Source: Arsenophonus sp052174495 (GTDB lineage Bacteria; Pseudomonadota; Gammaproteobacteria; Enterobacterales; Enterobacteriaceae). From it: a DNA stretch of 64,000 nucleotides. Both the position numbers and the translations under genes were made by a program. The stretch's first letter is position 1; each line of letters starts with the position of its first letter. The stretch lies in contig JBQMRR010000044.1 of the NCBI GenBank assembly GCA_052174495.1, positions 1 to 64,000 of the forward strand, written 5' to 3'. Below are positions 35,851-48,147 of this stretch, one piece after another. The notes below the pieces were generated by a model. It saw nothing but the letters and a program-made list of their open reading frames with translations. It was not told the DNA's origin and did no database searches.

Positions 35851-38007
35851 GTAAAACTAATCGGAATAGTTAAAAAAAATAAAGTTCCTGCTCTCTACAG
35901 ATAGATTGTTATCATTAACTATATATAAAAATGTCTTTAGGTTAAAAGTTGGTAATAATATTGTAGGTTTTTATTTGAACTTCTTTAAGATAAATATTAA
36001 TCACATCATTAAGTTTATAAAAAGTAACTTCTTTAATGATTAAAGTGCCTGCTTCTTGATTGCACTGCATTTATTTCAGCACGAAATGAATAAAATATCT
36101 CAGAATGAAGGTATATTAGCATCATTATCTGCTAAATAGAGCTAAAGTTTGGCTTGCGTTAATGTAGTTATTTCAGCTGTAAAATGATGTTATTTTTGGA
36201 AAAAGATTTTAAAATGTGCATATAAGGAGAATCACTGATATCGCGTTCAGCTAAATAATTAGAGTGCTTGCGATCGGTAATGTTCACTATAAAAGCTTCA
36301 GATGGCTTTGTGATATTATTTTTGTTATTATTATGTCCGTTAAAAGCGGTGATTGATGGATACTGCTATTCTTATAGATTAAGGATGACTAGGTTACAGC
36401 TATTAAATCCAAACTATAATAGGCGAGCAATAAGCTCTTATATAGAGGTTTTAATTTTAGTAAAAGTTTGAATAGCGTGTTTGATTATCTATAAATTAAC
36501 TGAATTGCCCATTTAATAAATTCTATAAGCGATAAAATCTTTCAAGCGTTAACAATATTTCTGTATTTTATTTGATATTATTTTTTTGCAAAATAGCAAT
36601 GATATTAATAATTTAATTTTCTTCAAAAGTTTAATAAATAGTTAAATACTAGTTTAATATTTTTTGCACAAAGGTTTTCTAAAAATCATTGTATCTTCGA
36701 TGCTACGATTAGCGATCCGCTATTTTTCTGAAAAAAAGTAATATTACCATTTCATGAATTATAAAGCAATAAGCAGAACCCTCTTTAAATAGTAATAAAT
36801 TGAATTAAACGTCAAGAAACACGTTTTTTGTACATTTTTTAAGAAATAATATTTTTTGTTTAAATATTTTATTTTTCAGTTACATTTATCTTGTTGTTGC
36901 TGTTATAGATAGTAAAAACATTATCGTATATAAATTTATTTTTATTGTATCCATGTAAGGGAAAAATTAAATTTTCAACTAATTGTCTATCTTGTTTTAT
37001 ATCAAGTTAACAAACTAGTGCAGAGCTTTTCTTATTAGAATGCAGGAGCATAAATTATTCGATAATTCATATAGTAATATCGAAATATTAATCTAGATAA
37101 GTAACTGGTATAGCAACATCATTAAGGAATGATATCTAGCTCACTATTTACTGGCTAAAAATGTTGAATCAATAAATTGAAGAAAAGGGGAAATTGGTGA
37201 TCATCAGCACGCGCTATATAAAGCGTATTATTCATATTTTCAGCACTACCACTATTAATACTCATAAAGTTAAGATAAGCGAGATTATGCTACTCTCAGA
37301 TGCCTACCGTTTTATGGTATAATTCTGAATTTTAGTAGTTCGAGTTCTAAATTGATGCTAACTCAATGTTAGTAACCAAGGGGCTAAATGATCATCTTTA
37401 CGGTTAATATATTAAATTATTTTTATTTGGAATTTTTTTTTAATTTTTTAATGAATAATAGGGATGAATTTTTGCTATTACCCAATCATCTTGCATTAAA
37501 TACACTCGTTAGATGATGTTGTGCCGGATAAAAAATATTTTTTTAAAACTAGAGGAAGATCAGGTTTGAGATAAAGATAATTATCATTATTTCTTTTTTA
37601 ATACGTCCTAGAAATTGTTGAGAGAAGAATCTTTAATTAATTATTATTAATCAATAATTTCACGATGTTTATTTGTATAAATGGTGACGATTATTTAATC
37701 ACCGTGCATCATTTTTCATTTATGGTACTTGAATGAAATAAGTTTTCGTTATATTAACTTCAAAAAACTAAAACTTTTCTATATTTTTAACGACGTCTTC
37801 AGCATGCGGCGTTTGGGTATATAATTTCTGATTTAGTTGTGATAGAAAACGAGTTATATTGAAATATACTATTCATATTTTCATGTTGCTATATGAAAAT
37901 TTATTCACATCTTATTTAAGTTTAATGCTATGGGTGATAAGAATAATATTTATTATTTTAATAAATAGTATTTATAAAGTTGATTTTGTAAATCTATTTA
38001 TTAATCA
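35850..38007. other. Long gene-free stretch
   Basis: About 2.2 kb of very AT-rich sequence downstream of nth. The 67-codon frame at 36268-36471 lacks motifs or a good start. I found no trace of dtpA, the E. coli neighbour of nth, and no IS landmark. Confidence 0.4.
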
Positions 38008-38649
38008 TTAGGTTAATGGGTATTGTTTGTCATTAAATTCACATAAATCTTCAATAAGACAAGAACCGCAGCATGGTTTTCTTGCAATACATGTATAACG
38101 GCCATGTAGTACAAACCAGTGGTGGCAATTCACTTTAAATTTAAATGGAACCACTTTGAGTAGTTTTTTTTCAACCTCGATAACATTTTTGCCTGAAGCA
38201 AAATTTGTTCGATTACAAACGCGAAAAATATGGGTATCAACAGCAATTGTTGATCAGCCAAAAGCTGTGTTCAATACTACATTTGCTGTTTTTCGTCCAA
38301 CGCCAGGTAAAGATTCCAAGACTTCACGATTTTCTGGCACATCACCATTATATTTATTAATTAATACCTGACAGGTTTTAATAATATTTTTTGCTTTATT
38401 ATTAAATAAACCAATTGTTTTAATGTAATGTTTTATTTCATCGATGCCAAGGGCTAGCATTTTTTCAGCGGTATTGGCAACTGAGTAGAGATTTTTCGTT
38501 GCTTTATTGACACTAATATCTGTTGCTTTAGCAGAAAGCAATACAGAAATAAGTAATTCAAAAGGTGAATTAAAAACAAGCTCTGTTTTTGGAGTTGGAT
38601 TGTTATTACGTAAGCGAGTCAAGATATTTATCCGCTTTTGTTTATTCAT
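38008..38649 (-). pseudogene. nth: Endonuclease III with one nonsense codon
   Basis: Nth is the base-excision DNA glycosylase/AP lyase for oxidised pyrimidines. The whole 213-codon frame is preserved (E. coli 211) except codon 132, where TGG (Trp in E. coli) is TGA at 38254-38256. Before the stop are LPGVGRKTANVV with catalytic Lys120. After it, still in frame, are VDTHIFRVCNR with catalytic Asp138 and the 4Fe-4S ligands CIARKPC-CGSC-LIEDLC, ending at TAA 38008. Gln41, which probes the DNA in E. coli, is Lys (LLSAKATD). The truncated product would lack Asp138 and the cluster. It was the last gene of the rsx operon, whose relics lie upstream. Confidence 0.95.
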
Positions 38650-39990
38650 ATTTTATTTGCTCTATATCTTTAAAATAATTTTTATTGCAGGAAGCAGCTG
38701 CTTTAATCGCAGATTGCTGTTATTTGTGAATTAATATATTTTTATTCTTTTATTGATTAAATACTTAGCAGATAAAACCATCCTAGAATCAAGCCTTATC
38801 TAATAAAAATCCCATCAGATAACAGTAATATAGCTAATAAAATGGATAAATAAGATGAATAATTTCAATATGTAGTATTACTCATTCTCAAAACAGGAGA
38901 CTTACACCCATCAAACAGTGTAACCATTATCCAAAATTTCTCGCATAACATCTAAAAATAGTGTCATTGTATTTCTCTATGCTCTTCTCATAAGCAAACA
39001 ATAAATTGTTAAGTTTATAGATATTACTATGCTATTATAAGCTTCAACTAGTAAAATAACAATATAATATAGTTATTATTAGTGAAATAATATACCTAAA
39101 AATTAATATTAATTAATTTTACAGAAGTTAATTAGCAGCCTCTACACAGAGGAAAGTAACGATGCAATAAATCATTACATAGATTGTAATACATGTTACG
39201 CTTAGAAGATCTTAAAATAGAAAGTTGAGACGGTAATATTGCTGAAAACAAGATTAATGTTATTCCAGCCCCACTCACTAATATAGTGAGACTTTTGAAG
39301 AAATTACTAGTAGTAACGGATACAACTATAATAATTCAACTAGTGTTGAATGGTTTTTCCTGTAACTTTTAAACAAAAGGCTTCTTAATTTTATTCATGG
39401 TGATTAATTTTTGCATGCTAGGTAAATTTTAATTTTATGGCACTATGAGATATAAATATGCAGCACGCTTAATTGCATTAATAATACTCTCTATTTACTA
39501 TTAGTAAAGTAAATTAATTAAAATCGTCGTCATCTTTTTTATTCCCTAACGTGAGACGCTGTCCTATGTTCTAAATGAATTTTACCTAATAAATAATTGA
39601 TCTAATTTGAAATGCTAATATCAATTTTATTACCTAATCTAGGTTTTTATGATTTTTAGTTATGCTAAAAACTATTATAGTAGACCAGAAAATCTGTTGC
39701 AATCAATAAATTTTATTATACCTAAATATTATTAGAAGTAATACTTTTATGATAGTAATAATTAGTTTTTCTGCTTTTTAAATAAGATAGAGATGATGCG
39801 GAAGTTTGTTACTTAATGTTTTATGTTACTTGCTAAGTAACACTTTATAATTAATTCATTTTTATAAAACTCAGGCACATTAATTTAATTAAACAGTTTT
39901 TGTTGTTAGATAAGTATCTGGTTATTGATAATACTTTTTAATGGTATAGATCACTGCAGTCAGTGTCCAATAATAACTCTGGAAAATACT
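38650..39990. other. Position of lost rsxG and rsxE
   Basis: This gap between nth and the rsxD relic is about 1.34 kb, close to the combined length of rsxG and rsxE in E. coli. I could not read a convincing RsxG or RsxE motif on the minus strand, so the assignment rests on spacing and order only. Confidence 0.35.
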
Positions 39991-39999
39991 AAAAATTAA

Positions 40000-41100
40000 G
40001 CTGTGATCTCCTAATGGATTTTAGCACAACTAGCTCTTTAGTTATGATTAAAAACAACCAGACCAGATATAGTAATCAATGGGTAGTACAGGGACATTAA
40101 CCAGTAATATTTTAAAGTTGCAGCATTAGGATAACTAATGTAAATAGAAATAATCCAGATTAACAATGCAATTGTTGCACCATATAAATAAGACAGTTAC
40201 ATAGTTTAGTTATCATCGTAATTAAATCGGGAGTAATAAAAAAGGCATAAAATTATGTTTGATTGCTCCTAAAAAAGAGATGCTTCATATAAATATCGGA
40301 TTATTATACCATAATAAATCAACTCAGTAATGAGTAGAATATTAGTGTGCCTGAAATACCAATATAGCTTGCTAGCTAATTATTTGGCGATAAATTATGA
40401 TAATGTCATTAAATAGGTAAATGATATTAATCATTTAAAACCAAGCTCAGCTAATAAATCCTATAAATAAGTTTATTGTAGCATTTAGATAATCGAGTGT
40501 GTCAGTATAAACCTATTTTAAAGATATCAAGTAATGCGATTGAGTTATGAAATAAACATATAACGTCAATTGGTATAAAGTGATTGCTACATTGGTAGAA
40601 ATCACTTAAAGCTCTATTTGCAGTAAACAACTGATTATTTAGTCTAGAAATGAAATTAATAGTACTAGAAACTTGCTATATCATTAGTTAAATGGGTTTA
40701 GTTTAATCCATCATGGATATCCTTAAGTAATTAATATGGCAAAATTAGTACCTAAAACTACTAGCTCTTAGGGTGATGAAGATGGAATAATTTTAATAAT
40801 AATAAGGCAGTTACTAAGATGAATTATATTTCAAATGGGTTATAATTAATAATTTTATATCTGAAAAACAAGAGTCTCATAAATAAAAGCTGTTATGATG
40901 CGAGTAAAATTTAATAAGTATTCCATTATAAAAAGCAAAATTTAACAGCCAATACGGGAAATGTGGTATCAATAAAAATCTACAATATTAAGTCTATTGG
41001 TGTTTCAGTCTTTATGAATAAAGACTGAACTAGTTATTTTTAATTGGTTAACCCGACATCAGTCAATCTATAGTCTAAATTTTATTTTTAAATCATATAT
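40000..41100 (-). pseudogene. rsxD: Electron transport complex protein RsxD relic
   Basis: RsxD is the FMN-carrying membrane subunit of the Rsx (Rnf-type) ion-coupled electron-transfer complex that keeps SoxR reduced. On the minus strand, broken frames give LDIFKIGLY near 40530 (family PLDTFKT) and TDTLDYLNATINLFIGFIS near 40470. Near the 3' end come LIYGATIALLIWIISIY, SYPNAA and LYYPLITISGLVVFNHN, matching GRLIFGALAGLLVWLIR, GYPDGVAFAVLL and VPLIDYYTRPRVYGHR. Numerous stops and shifts show an old pseudogene. It lies between rsxC and nth relics in the ancestral order. Confidence 0.75.
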
Positions 41101-41399
41101 TGTTTAATTATTAGAGAGTTTCACTCTACGTATTACGTTTGTTTTAAGGTGTGTAATAGCGTTAAAAACAGATTTGCATAGGTCAAGCCGGCTCTATATC
41201 ATTTCTATTTTCACAACTGATTAGTTTTTCATTACTTATCTGCTTACTTGAATAGAGCAGACAGTTGAGATTTTCTGACTTGACAGCGAACTTTCGGATA
41301 GCTATTTTATTATTTAATGACTCAGTTTTACTATTATAAGTCTGATTATTTGTAAATTAATGCAATACTAATTGCAGATTTTTCTCTTGCTTTGAAAAT

Positions 41400-43340
41400 T
41401 TACACTGCAGTTTGGTTAAATTATTCCTGATAAAGGATTTTCTCTCGTTAAAACCGAGCTTTTTAGCATAAAAAGCTTATTGACATCAGATATGCGTTTT
41501 TTAAAAAAACTTTTAATTTCTGGTTTTTCTTATCAAGAAAATTAGATAAGAGGAATATTACTTAGGCGAAAATAAGCGCAACCACCATATTCAATACAAT
41601 CGAGTAAATTATATTGTTCTACTTTTTTATGCCTATTCTTGACTAAACTAAAAATAGTTGTTATAATCTTTAGCAAGACAAGCTCGAACACAAACTTTTT
41701 CAATATTAAATTTACCGATTTTTGGTATGGTATGGGCGATACACAGTTGTTAACTATTAACAATAGGAGTAGTTAAATTAATTAAAATAAATCCTATTAA
41801 TATCACAAATAACTATTTATTCTGATTCTGGAGTCAGAATAAGATTCTGCAATAAAAGTTGATCTGCATGACAGATCAACTAGTAATTGTTAGACTTTTG
41901 TATTATAATTTCAGTTAGTTTTACCATCCGTTTAATTAACAGTTCATTATCAATAATGACTTATTTGATCTTAAATAAGGTAGGAACATTATGCATCAAT
42001 TCATCAATAAAAGAAGAGTGAACGTTGCTGCATATCTCTTTAACTAGTTAAAGTTTTAGTTAATTATTTACCACCGCCTGTAAGGATACTTTTTGAGATT
42101 ACGCATAATTTAATCATGGCTTGTTTGATTAAAAATTATTTTTAAAGCAATTATGGCTACGCTTTATTATCTTCAATTCTAATTAGAGTTTCTTTCATTT
42201 TCAAAAAATTTATCAGTATACCTTTGATAATCTTATTAAGATGCTTTTATATTAATTGATCAAGACCAGTTATTTTATGATAAGATTTAGTGGCTTTAAT
42301 AATTAAATTATTATTTAATTTATTATAATTTTAATTTTTACCAGAGATGGAGAGAAGCCTGCGGCACTTAATAATGCTATCCCTGTTTGCTCAATATGTA
42401 AGAAAAGGATTTTAATAGAATATTGTAAATAATTAGCTTAATTAACTAATAAAGATTTGTTCTTGCATTACTAATCTTTTATATTTAACTGCAGTTAGCT
42501 GAATATAAAGCTTTTTTAAGCAGGAAAAGGTGAGGTTATATATGGTGCTATGGTAATGATAGCATCTGAAATCGTAGCATGAATATGGATTATGGAATTG
42601 CAAGTTTTAGTTAATGCTTGTTCTTTTAAAATATAGTTATTAACTTTGAAATGATATCGTCTGTTTGAAGCTACATATTTCTAAAAAGAAATAATCAATT
42701 AATCAGCTAGAAGAAAGCCTAATTAATAGAACTTTTCTTAACTATTTCCATATAAAGTGGAAGTCTTATATCTAAAAACTAAATTTTTTTTATTGAGGTA
42801 ATTTTAAAAAAAATAAATATTTTCTTAGATCACCTTTCTTTGCTACTAAGAAAGGTTGTTATTATTAAATTTGATAGTGTTGTTATAACATTTTTACTAA
42901 AAATACTTAAATCCAATTTTAAGTTTTTGATGATAGTTTATATTGGTAGTATTGTAATGCATCCTGTTAGGCAATAGACAGGAAAAATTTCATAATCAGT
43001 ATATAAATCTTCTACTACCTCATGCATAGAATGGGGTGTTTTAACAATTAAATCAATGGGTAAATTTAATGTAGTTAATACAGTTTGCTTAATAAATAAA
43101 AGCAACTTTTTATTCAGGAATTAATTTAGTTTTATCAAGTCTCTCTGTGATTCTAAATTGAGTAATTTAGCAAATTTTAATATTTCCTGTTCTTTACCAG
43201 AAGTGAACTTATTTATAATTTTTAGCATTATTGCTAATTGTTTCAGAATAGTGGGAAGAATGGGCACACTCGGAGATAGGCATATTGGCTTTGCTGTGAA
43301 TATGATCAATTTTCTACTATTATTAAATCATCTTTTATTT
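41400..43340 (-). pseudogene. rsxC: Electron transport complex protein RsxC relic
   Basis: RsxC is the peripheral NADH-oxidising iron-sulfur subunit of the Rsx complex. The piece at 41542-41763 ends in EQYNLLDCIEYGGCAYFRLSNIPLI, matching the second ferredoxin motif YNLFACIECGACAYVCPSNIPL with three of four Cys replaced or shifted; a parallel frame shows VCVRACLAK for the first motif. Upstream, near 43180, comes INKFTSGKEQEILKFAKLL (family TKYPSGGAKQLIYALTG), then LPIDLIVKTPH near 43050. A KARF-REKIL tail lies near 41430. The N-terminal part is lost; family A copy 4 sits immediately upstream. Confidence 0.8.
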
Positions 43341-43700
43341 TAAACGAAGTAGGCAAATCAATAAAATAGGAGAAAAGATAAGGTTAAATTCGATAATAAT
43401 ATAATGATTACAATTAATAAAGCACTCATTAGAGTTTTACTAAACTACTATTTTTCGTAAACCCTAAAGATATTATCAGCTGTTATGAAAATAATTGATG
43501 ACCTGAAAAATGGAGTGGGAATATTTCCTATTGTGATACATTTATGGATAGCAGAAATAACATCATCACTAAAGAAAATTCTATTGTAGTAATAAAAACT
43601 GCAATAGAAAATTGTAAAAGATTATGCGATTGATTGACATTTATTAAAATCATTCAATCATCATAGGTTCACTATGATGTGAACAGTGCAATTATCCTAC
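43340..43700. other. Gene-free spacer
   Basis: Expected to hold the start of rsxC or rsxB on the minus strand, but I can read no motif. AT-rich, no repeat landmark. Confidence 0.3.
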
Positions 43701-45650
43701 TTCAGGGATGCTCATGAACTGAGTACTTGTTTTTACTTTGTGATATCCTAATTCTTAGGAAGCCATCTAGATAAATTAAAATAAATCTACTATAAAGTCT
43801 AATCTAAGTGGATCAGAAAGATAATACGCAACTTCATGTGTTATAAATACTGTTTATTTATCTAAAGAATCTAAAGCGCTTTATGATTTTTCTTCAGAAA
43901 TTAATAATAACAGAGCGACTGAATTTTTATTGCATCTCAAAAGAGGCCATTATAATAATGGCCGAACTCCGGTCTTTAATTTTTTCAACATGCAAGGTAT
44001 TATCCGCCTTTAATCACGATTATCTAGAGCTTTAAGCAACGTTCTAGGCTAGCTAAGCCGCAATGATACTAAAATATAACTATATTGATGTGGTAACGAC
44101 TGAAAGTATATACTTATCGATGAATTCATACTTATAAGGGAACTAGTGATGACTCTTCTCTCCTTTTCCTCCTGTAAGGAGAGTGTAAAATAAGTAGGCC
44201 TAATAGATTTGATGAATGGGGGTCACAGGATGACAATTCTATTTTTATAAGAAACTAAGAGGAGATAATTTATCTAAATGTATATCCCTTAATTAAACTG
44301 CTTTTCACTATTGATGATGTCTAAAATAAATTTCTTAAAAACAGGCTAAAAGTCTCAGCTAGAAACTCATCTATTTATAGAGAGAATGTTTTTGTCTACA
44401 ACACTTGTTTTATAGGGGGGTGTATCTGGACAATTACTGATCTGATTCTTCTAAATGGAGTCTATACAGTCATTTCTGCTAATCTATAAGTTAAAAGATC
44501 CTAGTTCATATGACTTTAAAGGTAAAGAGTAATGGTTAGAGCATAGCAGATTTATATTTTACCCGACTGCAACTAGAGTACATTACTTTCACTACCTCAA
44601 TCTTCTTTGATCTTTTTAATAATGACTAGACGATATTTAATGTTTTGTTTTGGGCTACTACTCTTACTTACGCCTCAGTAAGTACGCATACAGGATATCA
44701 AAATTGGTATCTTCTCTCCTTTGCACGTTTACAGTTGTGATAAACTCAATTAATATTTGTATTTTCATCTTTCTGTGATCCTGTGGAAGTTTAAATATTA
44801 AAAATATGCTACTGTATAGTTATTGAGTTGCTTTTCAAAAAGAAACGATCTAAGAAATCTAACAAAGCGTTATTATTCGATTACTGTATTGTTCACAACT
44901 ATGATTTAATATAAATCTCATAACACTCTTTCTGATCTGAGATAAATTCGTACTAGAAAGCAGTGGTAGCATTATTCTAAAGAAATATTATGGATGGTTA
45001 CTGGAAAACTTTACTTTGATGAAAAGACAAAATGAATTTTTAGAATAGCGCAAATATCTTCTAGCGTTACCTTAATTCTGATATTCACGTTAAAACTAGG
45101 ACATTACCGAAAAAGGAGTAATGTGCATCATTACTATAAAAACTTGAAGCGGTACTGATAATAGATGCTAACGCAGTAATAGATAATCGGACGATATCTT
45201 AGCCATATTGTAGCGAGGTATTTAAGATGGCACATTACTATGATTCTTGTTGAATCCTCAATGAAACACATTATTACCGAAGTAGTATAAAGGCAATAAA
45301 GATGATGAGCAGAAAAAAATTAGGATTTTGCTATCCTAATGAAAGGATTCCTGCTTATAGATATGTATAAATTATTTTGAATAACGATAGTCCACTTTTT
45401 CCCGACGGCTCAGCCTTGGGAAACAGGAAATAAATTATGTTCAAAAAGAATATATAAAATAAAAAATGATGCTTATTAAGTCAAATTTAGTGTTAATATC
45501 TCTAAAATTAGAACATTAGATTAAAGAATGCGTACTTAAATAAAATTTCATTTTATAATATACCTAATAAGTAATTTTATCTCTTTTTAGCAGCAAAAAG
45601 AGTTCTTTGAACTTTCTTAAAGTAAAAATGGATTTAATTCTCTAGTCATG
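43700..45650 (+). repeat. Unassigned repeat family A, copy 4
   Basis: A full-length but diverged copy, aligned with copies 1-3 from the CTTTGTGATAT landmark to the final GATTTAAT block. A G6 run is at 44415-44420. Like copy 1 it is followed at once by an IS481 3' fragment, so two of the four copies share the same downstream neighbour. Confidence 0.55.
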
Positions 45651-45945
45651 GACAGAGCTCAGTTATAGAATATCGACTTAGCGCCAGTTGAAGAATTCTT
45701 AAACAAATGGTATGGTTGAGTGATTTAATGGGTCCTATTAAAGATTGACTGCAAATCCATCATTTCAATTTTGTTAAGAATTTTAGATCACTCTGTGTCA
45801 ATATATTTAACTGTGCAATCAAAAATTACCCCAATCAGTATTGGGTAGTAAAACTCTATTTCAGTTTATAAAAGATTGGTTTAAAATTAACCTTGAATTA
45901 TTTAAAAATCATACTCTTTTTTGATATATGATATACTTTCAATTT
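45650..45945 (+). mobile_element. IS481-family relic, 3' fragment
   Basis: This aligns with 4290-4545 of the other fragment: sequence for the RI-DxLKTH and LYNQ-LPQS blocks followed by an A-K-W-like tail. It is too short and broken for any product. Confidence 0.5.
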
Positions 45946-46065
45946 CAGCATATCACACTTAAAGTGTGAGTCTTTATCTGAAGCTCTTATGTATCCAAAC
46001 GTTCCAGTGACGAAAATCGTTCAGTCTATAACTTTTAGTCTATCCAGATAAGGAGTATGCTAATT

Positions 46066-47459
46066 TCTAGTGTATGTAGTTTTGGAAATTTTTTCAATAT
46101 CTTATTGATTAATTTCATAAATTGTTTTAATAAAATATAAGATAATATGAATGAAAAGTCTGCTATGCAGATAATGCTGAAACCAGATATGATTTCTAAT
46201 CTATTGCACTAACTCCTCCGTAATACTAACAGGAGGCTAATAAGCGCCGTTGTTGAGGCTGAGTTTGAAGCTATTATACTGTAATAGCATCCTAAACACC
46301 GCTTGTCTATGGATCTATCCGTAATTCGTAATGGTTATTTGTTATCACGAACCATATAAATTACTCTTATCAATCTTGAAATAAAAGTGTCTAAGATTAA
46401 AGGAATCATAGCCGCAACGAAATATGTTATTTAACAGCTCGTTATCTCCTTATCTAAAACGTAAAAAAATATTAAAGAGTTATTACTTTCTCTGTATATA
46501 GGAGAAAGAGAATACTGACGATTTTCATGAAGCTCTGGATAAGTTCTCAGTAAAAAGCACATGGGGTATCTCTGCAGAAAATCTTCATCAGTAGACTGAA
46601 ACGCCGATGCCTTGAAGAGTATCGGCAATAGTAGCTACATAATTTAAGCGATACACGCTACCTTTATTTTGCTCATGGCTAAATGCCACTCTGTCAGGCA
46701 AGAGGATTGTTATTATCTTCTTCTTAATTATTGACATCACTGAATATAGACGTACAGAGAACTCAATTGCGGTAAAATATGCTTATCAAGAGTAAGAGTT
46801 AGAAAGGCGAATTGGACTGAACTCCTCAATGATCCTCTTGAGCGCATAGATTAATCGTATCTTCCAACCTTTTTATGGAAGCCTGATCTCTTGGTATTTG
46901 AAATGCAATAACAAAGATATTACCAGATAAATACGTAGGAACAACGCTATTAGTATACAAAACAGCTCATACGTTAGCTTCACTCTCCAAAGGTATCTGA
47001 TCAAAAATTAAAAGTGATTTGCGAGAGTTCTTGGTACGAGGAACTCTGATGCCGTTAATAAAGACCTTTATATTTTGTTGGCAATCTTTTCAACGTATCC
47101 TGAAATAATGAAGAAGCTTAAGAAAGAGCGAGAAGAAACTGTGCTGGTATTCTATGGCTTCCATAAGTCAACTCTGTTGCGTGGGGGTGTTCTCTTCCCG
47201 TCAATAAGAACGACAAATCTAATTAAATTGGCTTTTGGAACAGTGAGAATACATGAATGCGAAGCACGAATTGCTATAGTTCAAGAAAACAACCATTTCA
47301 AGAGTATTTTGCTGCTCCAGTTTGCTTAAAAATCGGGAACCGGTTAAAGGAATTCACTATGCTTAATTCTTGATAATAAATAACATCTAATTTAAAGGTG
47401 GAAACAAATTTATAAAGCATCAAAGTGAAGTAATATCCTCTGACCTACCATACACTAGA
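46066..47459 (+). mobile_element. IS256-family relic with both inverted repeats
   Basis: The inverted repeats TCTAGTGTATGTAG (46066-46079) and CTACCATACACTAGA (47445-47459) bound a 1394-bp element, the typical length for IS256. Broken frames include KYPEIMKKLKKEREETVLVFY-like sequence at 47090-47150 and TTNLIKLAFGTVRIHECE at 47210-47270 (family RTTNPIESTFATVRHRT). This is the best-delimited IS copy in the window. The transposase is dead. Confidence 0.8.
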
Positions 47460-47519
47460 TTTGCTAATAACTCTCTAAGATTATTATCTTTCAATAACTA
47501 ATAACATAAACAATAAATG

Positions 47520-48147
47520 TTACTTGGTACCAAATAGCTTATCACCCGCATCACCTAAACCAGGAAGAACATACCATGTTTATCCAGATGATTATCAGCA
47601 GATGCTATATAAAGTTCAACATCAGAATGGGCAGCTTCCAGTGCCTTAATACCTTCTGGTTCAGTAACTAATATTAATATTTTGATAGTATAACTACCTG
47701 CTTGTTTAAGTAAATTAATCGTAGTAATCGGTTAACCACCGGTTGCCAACATCAGGTCAATAACCAATGCCATGCGTTCATTAATGTTTTGAAACTAGTT
47801 TTTGAGAATATGAAATAGACTCCAAGGTCTTTTTATCACGAAATATGCCAATAACACTTATGCAGGCACTAGGAATATTTTTCAATACCTCCAAATCTAT
47901 CATTCCTAATCCCGGACGTAAAATTGGCACGATAGTAATTTTTTCCTTTAATTTGCTCGATATTTATTTGGCTACACTATCCTTTTATTGTAATTGTTTC
48001 TGTTTCTAAGTTTGCTGTTGCTTCATAAGTTAATAGACTTCCGATCTCTGAGGCTAATTCACGAAAACGTTTAGTACTAATATCTTTATCCCGTAATAAA
48101 TCTAATTTATGTTTAACTAACGGGTGTTTTATCTCAACTATTTTCAC
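47520..48147 (-). pseudogene. upp: Uracil phosphoribosyltransferase pseudogene
   Basis: Upp converts uracil and PRPP to UMP in pyrimidine salvage. The first 58 codons are almost perfect from GTG 48147 (VKIVEIKHPLVKHKLDLLRD, ISTKRFRELASEIGSLLTYEATA), with AGGAG upstream. A TAG then interrupts (TIKG-stop), a frameshift follows at the QIKGK block, and further stops break the PRPP loop region. The last block, LGDAGDKLFGTK, is recognisable at the 3' end with a TAA at 47520. The full length (628 bases) is kept, so decay is recent and due to point changes. IS256 ends 60 bases downstream; uraA is absent. Confidence 0.93.

Noticed and set aside
38254..38256. UGA recoded as Trp
   Set aside because: lapB and lolD use TGA as a true stop and TGG is common in the intact genes, so the nth TGA is better read as a nonsense change.
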